Positions 8,999 through 16,356 of a stretch of 64,000 bases of DNA are shown here, piece after piece. Position numbers and translations under genes: made by a program. Positions within the stretch are counted from its first letter, which is position 1, and every line of letters begins with the position of its first letter. Below the pieces are notes generated by a model. It was not told where the DNA came from. It searched no databases and was given only the letters and a program-made list of their open reading frames with translations. The stretch comes from an uncultured Muribaculaceae bacterium (lineage in GTDB: Bacteria; Bacteroidota; Bacteroidia; Bacteroidales; Muribaculaceae). The stretch is taken from the NCBI GenBank assembly GCA_905207535.1, contig CAJLLX010000001.1, positions 1 through 64,000 on the forward strand. The letters run 5' to 3'.

Positions 8999-9616
8999 AT
9001 GAAAAAGAATCTTTTTTTTACAGTACTGGCAGCTATCGGCATGATGATTGCCACATCGTGCGGCAACAAAGCCGCCAACAACGCTGAGACCGAAGAGGTA
9101 GCAGCAATCAGTGTAGACTCGATCGTAGCCAACCCCGAGGCATACCTCGACGATACCATCACCATCGAGGGTATCGTAAGCCATCTCTGCAAGCATGGCG
9201 GCAAGAAAGCCTTCGTACTCGGCTCAGCCGACAGCGTGATGATCCGCTGCGATGCTACTCCCGAAATGGGCGGCGCATTCCCCCAGGATTGCATCCATCA
9301 CCCCATCAAGGTGACCGGCGTGCTTACTGAGAGCCGTATGACCGAGGAAGATATAGCTCAGATCGAGGCACAGCATGCCGAGCAGGTGAAGATGGTGGCC
9401 GAGCAGGCCGGTGCCGAGCAGGCCGAGGCCGTTGACAAAGCTTCCACCGGCTGCGAGACAGAGCGCAAAGCACAGGGACAGGGCGACATCGACAGCTTCC
9501 AGGCTCAGATGGCCGACTACCGTGCACGCATCGCAGCACGCGCCGAGAAAGAGGGCAAACCCTACCTTTCGTCGTACTACATCGTAGCCACCTCCTACGA
9601 GATCCTCCCCGAATAA
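8999..9616 (+). CDS. Small lipoprotein with OB-fold-like domain
   Basis: A 205-residue protein. MKKNLFFTVLAAIGMMIATSC is a lipoprotein signal with the lipid cysteine at residue 21. The segment from about 37 (VDSIVANPEAYLDDTITIEG) to 105 reads like a small OB fold: beta strands around IEGIVSHLCKHGGKKAFVLG, then MIRCDA and a closing strand IKVTGVLTES. This resembles DUF4920-type domains. The cysteine-histidine group in HLCKHGGKK, with further cysteines in IRCDA, DCIHHP and TGCETE, could bind a metal or be redox-active. An Ala/Glu-rich helix (about 115-140) and a conserved-looking end YYIVATSYEILPE follow. It is the last gene of the cluster, 36 bases after the DUF4857-type gene. Confidence 0.7.
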   Translation: MKKNLFFTVLAAIGMMIATSCGNKAANNAETEEVAAISVDSIVANPEAYLDDTITIEGIVSHLCKHGGKKAFVLGSADSVMIRCDATPEMGGAFPQDCIHHPIKVTGVLTESRMTEEDIAQIEAQHAEQVKMVAEQAGAEQAEAVDKASTGCETERKAQGQGDIDSFQAQMADYRARIAARAEKEGKPYLSSYYIVATSYEILPE

Positions 9617-9653
9617 TTGGCCATTAGCACAAACAATTAGCTTAGCATAAAAT

Positions 9654-9705
9654 AATCGCCGCGACGGCGCTCACCTCCCTCGAAGGTAGCACAGTCGCGG
9701 CGATT
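9654..9705 (+). terminator. Perfect 12-bp inverted repeat after the envelope cluster
   Basis: The arms AATCGCCGCGAC (9654-9665) and GTCGCGGCGATT (9694-9705) are exact complements around a 28-base loop that itself starts and ends with weak pairing. The element lies 38 bases after the OB-lipoprotein stop. There is no T-run after it, so it may stop or stabilise the transcript rather than act as a classic intrinsic terminator. The remaining bases to 9850 show nothing I can name. Confidence 0.4.
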
Positions 9706-9850
9706 GTCGTGCAGCAACTCTTTCAATCAATCTTCAATGTGATCAGCTTTGGTTAGCAACGACCTGCTGGAAAATGTCGGTTTTACAATTATATGACTGT
9801 CAATAGACATTTTAGACCTGTTTTGTGGCAAAAATCTCGGGATTCTTTCT

Positions 9851-9858
9851 TAATTTTG
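9851..9858 (+). promoter_or_regulatory. -7 box ahead of the SNF2 gene
   Basis: TAATTTTG matches TAnnTTTG and lies 31 bases before the SNF2 helicase start. A TTTG is present upstream but about 25 bases away, longer than usual, so only the -7 element is claimed. Confidence 0.4.
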
Positions 9859-9889
9859 CAAATAAGCAAACAGTCGAATCAATAATCAG

Positions 9890-12424
9890 ATGGCAACGAA
9901 ATATACCCCAGTTAAGCGCAAAACTTCAGGCAACGGCGGCGCAGGCAAATATAATCCGAATCATAAGCCGGAAAAAATGTCGCTTGAGGAGTGGCAGAGG
10001 GCTTTGCGTATCCAGGTTGCAAAAAAAGAAAACCTCCGCGTTTCCGCTATGGATAATGTGAAAGAGGGCTACTTCAGAGTCATAAATCCAAAGAGCGGAA
10101 GAAGTTATTCGGTAGTGTACCGCGGCAATTTCAGTTCGTGGAACTATTGTTCTTGTCCCGATTTCCGCACAAATCGGTTGGGTACTTGCAAGCATATCGA
10201 GGCTGTGGCGTTGGCCGACAATGGGAAATATGCAAGGAAAACATATTGTTTGCCTTTCCGCTCCACAGTATATCTTGATTATAAGGGTGAAAGAGCCGTT
10301 CGTCTGCGGGCCGGCGGTGAGAATGAGTTGCAGATCAGGAAAATAGCATCGGGATATTTCGACAGCCGGATGCGGCTGAGAGATGACAAATATGATGATT
10401 TCGAAGATTTTCTCAATCAGGCGAAAACGATTGACCCGGCTATAAAATGCATGGACGATGCCATGGCATTCATCCTCGAGAGAAGGGAACGCACCCAACG
10501 TAATAGGATTGCAGATTCTCATCCACGCATGTGTGATGGTTTGCTTAAAGTGAACCTCTATCCATATCAGCAAAAAGGAGTGGAGTTTGCCTTCCGCTCA
10601 GGGCGTACACTCATTGCTGATGACATGGGACTTGGCAAAACCATACAGGCCATCGGCACTGCGGTGTTGCTGAAAAAATATGGCTTTGTCGACGACGTGT
10701 GGATCGTTTGCCCTACCTCGCTAAAATATCAGTGGAAAAGCGAGATAGAAAAATTTTGCAATGAAAGTGTGGAGGTTATCGAGGGAAATCTTTTCAAAAG
10801 AAACCAAGACCTCTGTGCCGAAAGCAGTTTCTTTAAAATAATCTCTTATCATTCTATTTCCAACAATATCAAACATGGCCTCAGAAGGATGCCTTCGCTT
10901 GTAATCTATGATGAGGTGCAACGTCTAAAAAACTGGGATACCAAAATGGCAAAAGCCATGAGAGACCTGTCGAGCGACTATGTCATCGCATTGTCGGGCA
11001 CGCCGCTGGAGAACCGTCTTTCGGAACTTTACTCGGTAATGCAACTGGTAGATCAGTATACGCTTGGCCCTTACTGGCGGTTTGTTGATGAAACAACGGA
11101 TACTGATGCCACAGGCAGAGTGATAGGTTATCGCAACCTTCATAAAGTGAAGGAGATGATGAAACCTGTGCTGGTAAGGCGTCTCAAAAAAGAAGTGCAC
11201 CTGCAGATGCCTTCACGCACTGACAAAAACCTTTTTGTGCCGGTCACGAAAGAGCAACAGGCCCTGCACGATGATTGCAGCTGGCAGGTGGGAATTCTGC
11301 TGTCGCGCTGGAAGAAACTGGGATTTCTCCCTGAGAAAGACCGCCGAAGACTGCTGATGTTGCTCTCCATGATGCGCATGGCTGCCGACAGCACTTTTAT
11401 TCTTGACCAGAAGACGCGCCACGACACAAAAATAGAGGAAGCTTGTCAAATCGTCTCGGACATAATTGAATCGGGCGACGAGAAGGTGGTGTTCTTCAGC
11501 CAGTGGGAGCGCATGCAGCGTATCATGGCGCAGGATCTTGCGCAGCACGGCATTGAATCAAAAGTGCTTAACGGAAGTGTGCCTTCAGAAAAACGTGGCA
11601 AACTAATCCGAGAGTTTATGACTGACCCCGACTGTCGAGTGTTCCTCTCGACCGACGCCGGCAGCACAGGTCTAAATCTTCAGGCCGCATCTATAATAAT
11701 CAATCTTGATCTGCCATGGAATCCCGCCGTGCTCGAGCAACGTATTGCCCGCGTCTACCGGCTCGGACAGCAACGTAGCGTATCAGTCATCAACATGGTT
11801 TCTAAGAACACCATTGAAGAACGAATGCTCGATACGCTCGCTTTCAAATCCGGATTATTTGAGGGGGTGTTTGACGGTGGCGAAGATTCTATAGTGCTTA
11901 ACGGAAAGAAATTTGACCAGTTTGCCGAGCTGATTGCCGATGTCCAAGAGCAGGCCGATGAAGAGCCGGCGCCGGCTATTGATGATAATGAGGCGCCATC
12001 TGCAACGGATGCGATGTCTCAGGCCGAAGAGGAAGAATATGAGGAAATCTCAGATCAAGACGATTACATCGAAAGAGATGTAGCTTCTGATACTGCTGAT
12101 GATAAAAAACAGTCGGCTGATGAATCACCTGCCGGAGAGTCATCAGCCGAAACGCCCTCAGCCGAAGAGCACATTCAGCACACAGCTCATTCGTCGGCAG
12201 AGGCAACACAGGATTCTACCGCGTTGCTCTCGAAGGGGATGGAATTTCTCGGAGGCTTAGCAAAAGTTCTGGCTTCATCCGAATCGAGAAAGAAATTTGT
12301 AGACGACATTGTGAAAGAAGACCCTCACACCGGACAAAAATCGATCTCGATACCGGTCGGCAGCAAAGAGACCGTAGAAAACGTCCTTGGTATGATAGTC
12401 AACCTTTTCAGCAGTCTGAAATAG
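9890..12424 (+). CDS. SNF2-family helicase with SWIM zinc-finger domain
   Basis: An 844-residue Swi2/Snf2 ATPase that would translocate on DNA and remodel protein-DNA contacts. The N-terminal SWIM finger reads YCSCPDFRTNRLGTCKH (CxC...CxH, about residues 84-101). The ATPase core follows from about 222: LYPYQQKGVEFAFR, Walker A DDMGLGKTIQ, the DExx box DEVQ (replacing DEAH), SGTPLENR, and in lobe 2 STDAGSTGLNLQ and the arginine-finger motif QRIARVYRLGQ. About 130 residues near the end (about 690-790) are very acidic and low in complexity. The gene is AT-richer than its neighbours and abuts a gene remnant and an insertion sequence, which suggests acquisition. No methylase or nuclease partner is present, so a defence role is not supported. 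Confidence 0.9.
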   Translation: MATKYTPVKRKTSGNGGAGKYNPNHKPEKMSLEEWQRALRIQVAKKENLRVSAMDNVKEGYFRVINPKSGRSYSVVYRGNFSSWNYCSCPDFRTNRLGTCKHIEAVALADNGKYARKTYCLPFRSTVYLDYKGERAVRLRAGGENELQIRKIASGYFDSRMRLRDDKYDDFEDFLNQAKTIDPAIKCMDDAMAFILERRERTQRNRIADSHPRMCDGLLKVNLYPYQQKGVEFAFRSGRTLIADDMGLGKTIQAIGTAVLLKKYGFVDDVWIVCPTSLKYQWKSEIEKFCNESVEVIEGNLFKRNQDLCAESSFFKIISYHSISNNIKHGLRRMPSLVIYDEVQRLKNWDTKMAKAMRDLSSDYVIALSGTPLENRLSELYSVMQLVDQYTLGPYWRFVDETTDTDATGRVIGYRNLHKVKEMMKPVLVRRLKKEVHLQMPSRTDKNLFVPVTKEQQALHDDCSWQVGILLSRWKKLGFLPEKDRRRLLMLLSMMRMAADSTFILDQKTRHDTKIEEACQIVSDIIESGDEKVVFFSQWERMQRIMAQDLAQHGIESKVLNGSVPSEKRGKLIREFMTDPDCRVFLSTDAGSTGLNLQAASIIINLDLPWNPAVLEQRIARVYRLGQQRSVSVINMVSKNTIEERMLDTLAFKSGLFEGVFDGGEDSIVLNGKKFDQFAELIADVQEQADEEPAPAIDDNEAPSATDAMSQAEEEEYEEISDQDDYIERDVASDTADDKKQSADESPAGESSAETPSAEEHIQHTAHSSAEATQDSTALLSKGMEFLGGLAKVLASSESRKKFVDDIVKEDPHTGQKSISIPVGSKETVENVLGMIVNLFSSLK

Positions 12425-12450
12425 CCCCATACGAAGGCGCCCTCGACAAA

Positions 12451-12606
12451 TTATTCAAATTTTAGTAGGTCAGATTCAGGGCATTCTAAGATTGTAGTTA
12501 TGACGTCTTTTACTGCGTAGATAGAGATGTCGCGCTCGCACGGGAAGAAGGCGGCGTGAGGATATACGGTGTTGAAACGTTCGTAGTCTTTCTCATGGTC
12601 ACGGTC
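12451..12606 (-). pseudogene. Remnant of an unknown gene in the left flank of the IS element
   Basis: On the minus strand the 51 codons after the transposase stop stay open to a TAA at 12451-12453. They have strongly protein-like content, including DYERFNTVYPHAAFFPCERD and ILECPESDLLKFE. There is no start codon of its own with an upstream signal, and the frame is preceded immediately by the TAA that ends the transposase. It looks like the C-terminal end of a gene broken by the insertion. The minus-strand flank on the other side of the element (13831-13875) can be read in a compatible phase (LGYPAGALSGDCLQD) but meets a stop, so the original gene is badly degraded. I do not recognise the protein family. 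Confidence 0.5.
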
Positions 12607-13728
12607 TTAAGTACATGACAAAAATTTGAACACATCGAATTTCGGCTTGTAGAGCGGTCTTAGAAGAACGTTTGCGATTTCTTCCAGACCATACTTGATT
12701 AGTGATTTGGCTCTCTTGCCGTGTTTCAATATTCTGATAGCTTTTACATTGATATCCTTATGTTCACCAACAAGATACGCCCACGCCAATGCAATACAGA
12801 CCATCGCCGTAAGACGAGCGATGCGGTCGATGTCGCGCAGGTGGGTGTCCTCGATGTTGAAGCCGGAGGATTTCATAGCTCTGAGGCATGTCTCAATCTG
12901 CCATCGTTGTTTGTAAGTAGCAACGGCCTCTTCGGGGCGGTTATAACAAATCAGAATTTGCAGTTCAGGCACGCCATCGGAGTTTTTCAGCAAGGCTCCG
13001 GAAATATAGACATATTCCCCTTTGAGGAGAAACAGCTTGTCGTAGACACGTTCCTGGCCGAGCTTAAGACCGTGAAACAGATGCCACGCCCTGACATCCT
13101 GGCAGGATTTGGGATTGCGCAACCAAAAATTCTGTTTAATCCGCAGATAGTATCGGATGCGTCTGTTGTTGAGATATTCGACCCATTCCTTGCCGACAAA
13201 CTCGCGGTCGGCAACAAGAGAGTCGATACACTCGGCTCCGAACAACCGTATAAATCTATCAATCAGCCGCGTCCGTTCTTTCCAATTGGAATTGCCGCGT
13301 TTGTCGAGCATGGTAAAGAGCAGAGGAAAGGCAACACCCTTGTAAGTGACACCAAGCATAAGGATATTGATGTTGACCTCACCGAATTTCCAGTTGGTGC
13401 GGTCAAGGCTCAGGACCAGTCCTGTCTTGACGGGCAGAAGAGCAAATATCACTTTGGCGATAATGTCAAGGTTGAGGGCATATCCGGCAAGGAACCTTTG
13501 CAGACGGCGCAGGTTGGAATCACGCTCCACACACGTAGGCATTGCAGATGCTATCTTGTGGAGACTGACTGTCTGCACAACGCAAAGTGCCTGAAGAACA
13601 AACGCAAGCAATTTTATGCGGGCAAGATTCATTACCGAGCCAAGATGCTCTTGCATAATCGGGACGATTTGATTAACTTTGCCATTGTCCCTGAGAGTTG
13701 TCGTAACTTTCATGGAAAAAGCGGTCAA
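12607..13728 (-). CDS. IS4-family DDE transposase
   Basis: A 373-residue transposase, normal length for the family and with no frameshift, so it is potentially active. The catalytic DDE residues are visible: the first Asp in LSLDRTNWKFG, the second in LVADREFVG, and the Glu within the Y-(2)-R-(3)-E-(6)-K signature YKQRWQIETCLRAMK. The N terminus (about 1-90) is helical and probably binds the ends. A start at the second Met (13713) is also possible. The C terminus FKFLSCT is encoded within the left inverted repeat. The gene is transcribed against the SNF2 gene and lies between it and a strong bidirectional terminator. Confidence 0.9.
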   Translation of the reverse strand: MTAFSMKVTTTLRDNGKVNQIVPIMQEHLGSVMNLARIKLLAFVLQALCVVQTVSLHKIASAMPTCVERDSNLRRLQRFLAGYALNLDIIAKVIFALLPVKTGLVLSLDRTNWKFGEVNINILMLGVTYKGVAFPLLFTMLDKRGNSNWKERTRLIDRFIRLFGAECIDSLVADREFVGKEWVEYLNNRRIRYYLRIKQNFWLRNPKSCQDVRAWHLFHGLKLGQERVYDKLFLLKGEYVYISGALLKNSDGVPELQILICYNRPEEAVATYKQRWQIETCLRAMKSSGFNIEDTHLRDIDRIARLTAMVCIALAWAYLVGEHKDINVKAIRILKHGKRAKSLIKYGLEEIANVLLRPLYKPKFDVFKFLSCT

Positions 13729-13830
13729 ACTTTTCTTTAAAGTTACTAATTTTCAGGGACTTTTACAAGTAATAACTAATTAAAAATCAATCGTATAACT
13801 GACAAAAATTAATTTTTGTCATCTACTAAA
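12607..13830 (-). mobile_element. IS4-family insertion sequence, about 1.2 kb
   Basis: The element carries one transposase gene. Its proposed ends match as imperfect inverted repeats: the left end reads TTAAGTACATGACAAAAATT (from 12607), and the reverse complement of the right end reads TTTAGTAGATGACAAAAATT (ending at 13830), with 18 of 20 positions identical. The left repeat overlaps the last codons of the transposase, including its stop. Just inside the right end lies a perfect 20-base palindrome (13801-13820). I find no convincing target-site duplication, so the exact borders may be off by a few bases, or one flank may have been lost or rearranged. Confidence 0.75.
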
Positions 13831-13914
13831 ATCCTGAAGGCAGTCTCCCGACAAGGCGCCGGCAGGGTAGCCAAGTTATCCATCCGCAAGTAATTACACC
13901 ATCAATCCTTATAC

Positions 13915-13947
13915 AATCCAGCCGGGCTCCACGAGTCCGGCTGGATT
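13915..13947. terminator. Strong bidirectional terminator hairpin
   Basis: A 15-bp stem with one G-T wobble (AATCCAGCCGGGCTC pairing with GAGTCCGGCTGGATT) closes on a 3-base CAC loop. It is followed on the plus strand by a T-rich stretch (TTTATTT). It separates the SNF2/IS block from the convergent minus-strand gene ending at 14014, and probably served the SNF2 transcript before the insertion. The rest of 13831-14013 holds no gene. Confidence 0.7.
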
Positions 13948-14013
13948 TATTTCAGGCTCGGCTGCAAAGCCGTGTTTCCTCTCAGTTTCGAGGTCTTGGA
14001 CCGGGGATTATGA

Positions 14014-14478
14014 CTATTTGCGGGGATGGCGGAAGGTGACGAGGCTGTTGTATAGGTAGTTGGCGATGGTGTAGATGCCCATGGCGAAGATGGTGACGAT
14101 GCCGTAGCCCGAGAGGGTGAAGGTGGCGCCGGACCAGGGGAGCCGGATGTGCCAGAGGATGTCGCCCACGGGAGGCCATGAGGTCAGCGACCACACGATG
14201 AAGAGCTGGAGGAGATAGCAGGCGGCGAAGCCGACGAGGAAGCGGAGGGCTTCATGGGTGGTGTGCCCTTTGGAGCGGAAGACCCAGAGACGGTTCCAGA
14301 GAAATGAATTGATGAGTCCTGCCACATATCCGGCGGCGTTGGAGAGGTAGGGGTTGACGCCGAGGAGCGATTTGAGCACAAAGATGGTGAGGAGTGTCAC
14401 TCCGGTGTTCATTCCTCCTACGAGGATGTAGCGGCCGAACTGGGCTGTGGTGGCTTTGGCGCTTTGTGTCGTTGTCAT
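14014..14478 (-). CDS. GtrA-like small membrane protein
   Basis: A 154-residue protein with four predicted membrane helices, beginning FGRYILVGGMNTGVTLLTIF and ending with a basic tail SLVTFRHPRK. This is the layout of the GtrA/DPMS family, which is thought to flip polyprenyl-linked sugars or assist glycosyltransferases. The chosen start gives MTTTQSAKATTAQFGRY; an upstream ATG at 14520 would add 14 residues of poor quality. The gene lies downstream of the TRIC-like channel gene with 49 bases between them. No glycosyltransferase is adjacent, so the sugar substrate is unknown. Confidence 0.8.
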   Translation of the reverse strand: MTTTQSAKATTAQFGRYILVGGMNTGVTLLTIFVLKSLLGVNPYLSNAAGYVAGLINSFLWNRLWVFRSKGHTTHEALRFLVGFAACYLLQLFIVWSLTSWPPVGDILWHIRLPWSGATFTLSGYGIVTIFAMGIYTIANYLYNSLVTFRHPRK

Positions 14479-14527
14479 GGCAGGATGATGTGGATGCAAG
14501 GTTAACAGAAAAAGGATCAAAGGTCAA

Positions 14528-15211
14528 TCAACGGGCGGAGTGGTGATCGTCGTGATGATGCTGCGGGTGGGAGTCGTGATGGAAGTCGTCGGTTGTCTCC
14601 GGATCGTAGGTGAGGACGGGGAGCGACCAGTCCCATTTCAGAGCGCACATGCGGAGCACGATGATAGTGACGGCGCAGAGAGCCTGTGCGGCGATGTCTG
14701 AGCCTCCTACGGCGCCTACGCCCCAGTAGGCCATACCTCCTGCAAGACAAGCTGTGGCGTAAATATCCTTGCGGAAGAAGAGCGGCTCCTGATTGATGAG
14801 GATATCGCGCAGCACTCCGCCGAATGAGCCTGTGATGCTGCCCATCACGATGGCCACCCACATGGGGTAGTCTACAGCGAGGGTTTTCTGTATACCTATC
14901 ACCACAAAGAGTGCCAGGCCGAGGGTGTCGAACACGAAGAGCATGCGGTTGTTGCTCACCAGCAGTTTGCGGAAGAGGATCACCACGAGGAGCGCGGCGG
15001 CGGTGACTCCGAGATAGATCCAGCTGTTCATCCAGAACACCGGGATGTCGAGGAGGATGTCGCGCAGCGATCCTCCTCCGATAGCCGTTACAAGGCCAAC
15101 AGTATAGGCTCCGAACCAGTCGAAGCGATGGAAAGCGGCAAGGCGGATGCCGCTGATGGCAAAGGCGAATGTGCCGATGACTTCTATGATGAAAAGAAAA
15201 ATATTGTCCAC
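14528..15211 (-). CDS. TRIC/UPF0126-type membrane channel protein
   Basis: About 228 residues with seven hydrophobic segments in two repeated halves. Each half carries the glycine-rich motif of the UPF0126 (YicG/YadS) family: GGGSLRDILLDIP in the first and GGVLRDILINQEP in the second. Structural work on the family shows trimeric intracellular cation (TRIC-like) channels; glycine transport has been reported for some members. The open frame extends upstream to 15358, but that part is low quality. I choose the GTG at 15211 (VDNIFLFIIEVIGTFAF) because it begins just before the first helix. The tail is rich in His and Asp (HHDSHPQHHHDDHH) and may bind metal. Confidence 0.8.
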   Translation of the reverse strand: MDNIFLFIIEVIGTFAFAISGIRLAAFHRFDWFGAYTVGLVTAIGGGSLRDILLDIPVFWMNSWIYLGVTAAALLVVILFRKLLVSNNRMLFVFDTLGLALFVVIGIQKTLAVDYPMWVAIVMGSITGSFGGVLRDILINQEPLFFRKDIYATACLAGGMAYWGVGAVGGSDIAAQALCAVTIIVLRMCALKWDWSLPVLTYDPETTDDFHHDSHPQHHHDDHHSAR

Positions 15212-15272
15212 GCTTGCAGAGGGGATTAATGCGGAGTGCCGTAGGATTATACCGGAGGGAGGGCCGGGTGCG

Positions 15273-15917
15273 CTATTTCGGAGTGTTTTTGGTGTAAAAC
15301 CGGCAGACGGATGTGAGAGCGCAGTTGAGGCAGTCGGGGCGCCGGGCCTTGCATACATATCGCCCGTGGAGTATCAGCCAGTGGTGAGCCTTGGGGATGA
15401 TATCCTCGGGGAGGTATCGCACGAGCGTAGTCTCGGTCTGCAGCGGTGTTTTCGATCCCGTGGTGAGTCCGATACGCTCGGAGACACGAAATACATGAGT
15501 GTCTACGGCCATAGCGGCGCGATTCCATACCACAGCGAGCATCACGTTGGCTGTCTTGCGCCCGACGCCGGGGATGCGCATCAGATCGTCGATATTGTCG
15601 GGAATTTCACCTCCGAACTCCTCGACGATGACGCGCGCTGCGCCCAGAAGCGAACGGGTTTTGTTGTTGGGATACGACACCGACTTGATGTAGGGGAACA
15701 CCTCCTCGGGAGTGGCTTCGGCAAGCTGCTGCGGGGTGGGATATGCCTCAAAAAGGGGAGGAGTGACCATGTTGACGCGCTTGTCGGTGCACTGAGCCGA
15801 GAGGATCACCGCCAGAAGCAGATGGAAAGGGGTGTCGTAGTGGAGCTCGGTTTCCGGCGACGGCATAGTCTCCTCGAAAATCTGAAGCACTCGCGAATAT
15901 CGCTCTTTGATAGTCAT
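15273..15917 (-). CDS. nth: Endonuclease III, DNA glycosylase/AP lyase
   Basis: A 214-residue base-excision-repair enzyme that removes oxidised pyrimidines and cuts the abasic strand. The helix-hairpin-helix reads IPGVGRKTANVML, with the catalytic lysine in GRKTAN. The catalytic aspartate lies in AVDTHVFRV. The C-terminal 4Fe-4S loop has the C-x6-C-x2-C-x5-C spacing in CKARRPDCLNCALTSVC. Length and domains are normal. It lies between crcB and the TRIC-like gene on the same strand, 32 bases from crcB, so they may share a transcript. Confidence 0.95.
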   Translation of the reverse strand: MTIKERYSRVLQIFEETMPSPETELHYDTPFHLLLAVILSAQCTDKRVNMVTPPLFEAYPTPQQLAEATPEEVFPYIKSVSYPNNKTRSLLGAARVIVEEFGGEIPDNIDDLMRIPGVGRKTANVMLAVVWNRAAMAVDTHVFRVSERIGLTTGSKTPLQTETTLVRYLPEDIIPKAHHWLILHGRYVCKARRPDCLNCALTSVCRFYTKNTPK

Positions 15918-15949
15918 AAATGAAGCATTTTAGGATTGTCGGTCATCGG

Positions 15950-16330
15950 CTATGAGAGCATAGCCCGCACCAGATATGCCGCGATAAAACATATGAAGAT
16001 TCCCCCGAGCACCGAAGCCGTCACATAGAGTGCAGCAGCGGCTGCGTGGCCCCCCTCGGCTAGCTGCATGGTGTCGAGCGCAAACGCCGAGAAGGTGGTG
16101 TAGCCTCCGAGCAGCCCGGCGATGAGAAAGCGCTGCACCCATTGCGGAGCGCCGAAATGGGTGAGCAGTGCCCACACCACACCAATGAGAAAACACCCGG
16201 TGAGATTCACACCGAGTGTATGTATGTGTTTGGCGAATGGCGCCAGGGCGCAATTCTGGATGAGGAAACGGCTTACCGCTCCGATAGCGCCCCCGAGGGC
16301 CACAGCCGCTATTTCGGACAACGGTGGCAT
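15950..16330 (-). CDS. crcB: CrcB/Fluc fluoride channel
   Basis: A 126-residue, four-helix membrane protein that exports fluoride as a dual-topology dimer. The family signatures are GGAIGAVSRFL at the start, GVNLTGCFLIG in helix 2 and GGYTTFSAFALDT in helix 3, where the Phe/Ser/Thr residues line the pore. I see no fluoride riboswitch upstream; the gene lies only 26 bases downstream of pheS and is probably co-transcribed with it. Confidence 0.93.
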   Translation of the reverse strand: MPPLSEIAAVALGGAIGAVSRFLIQNCALAPFAKHIHTLGVNLTGCFLIGVVWALLTHFGAPQWVQRFLIAGLLGGYTTFSAFALDTMQLAEGGHAAAAALYVTASVLGGIFICFIAAYLVRAMLS

Positions 16331-16356
16331 GCGTCAGATGATGCGGGTAGGGTCAA

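Noticed and set aside
13809..13883. Possible N-terminal gene piece MDNLATLPAPCRETAFRILV to the right of the IS
   Set aside because: It enters the IS and stops there, and its phase does not join the 51-codon remnant on the left, so it is not called as a gene.
15212..15358. N-terminal extension of the TRIC-like protein
   Set aside because: The added residues are Pro/Ser-rich, overlap the nth coding end, and do not fit a family that starts at its first helix.
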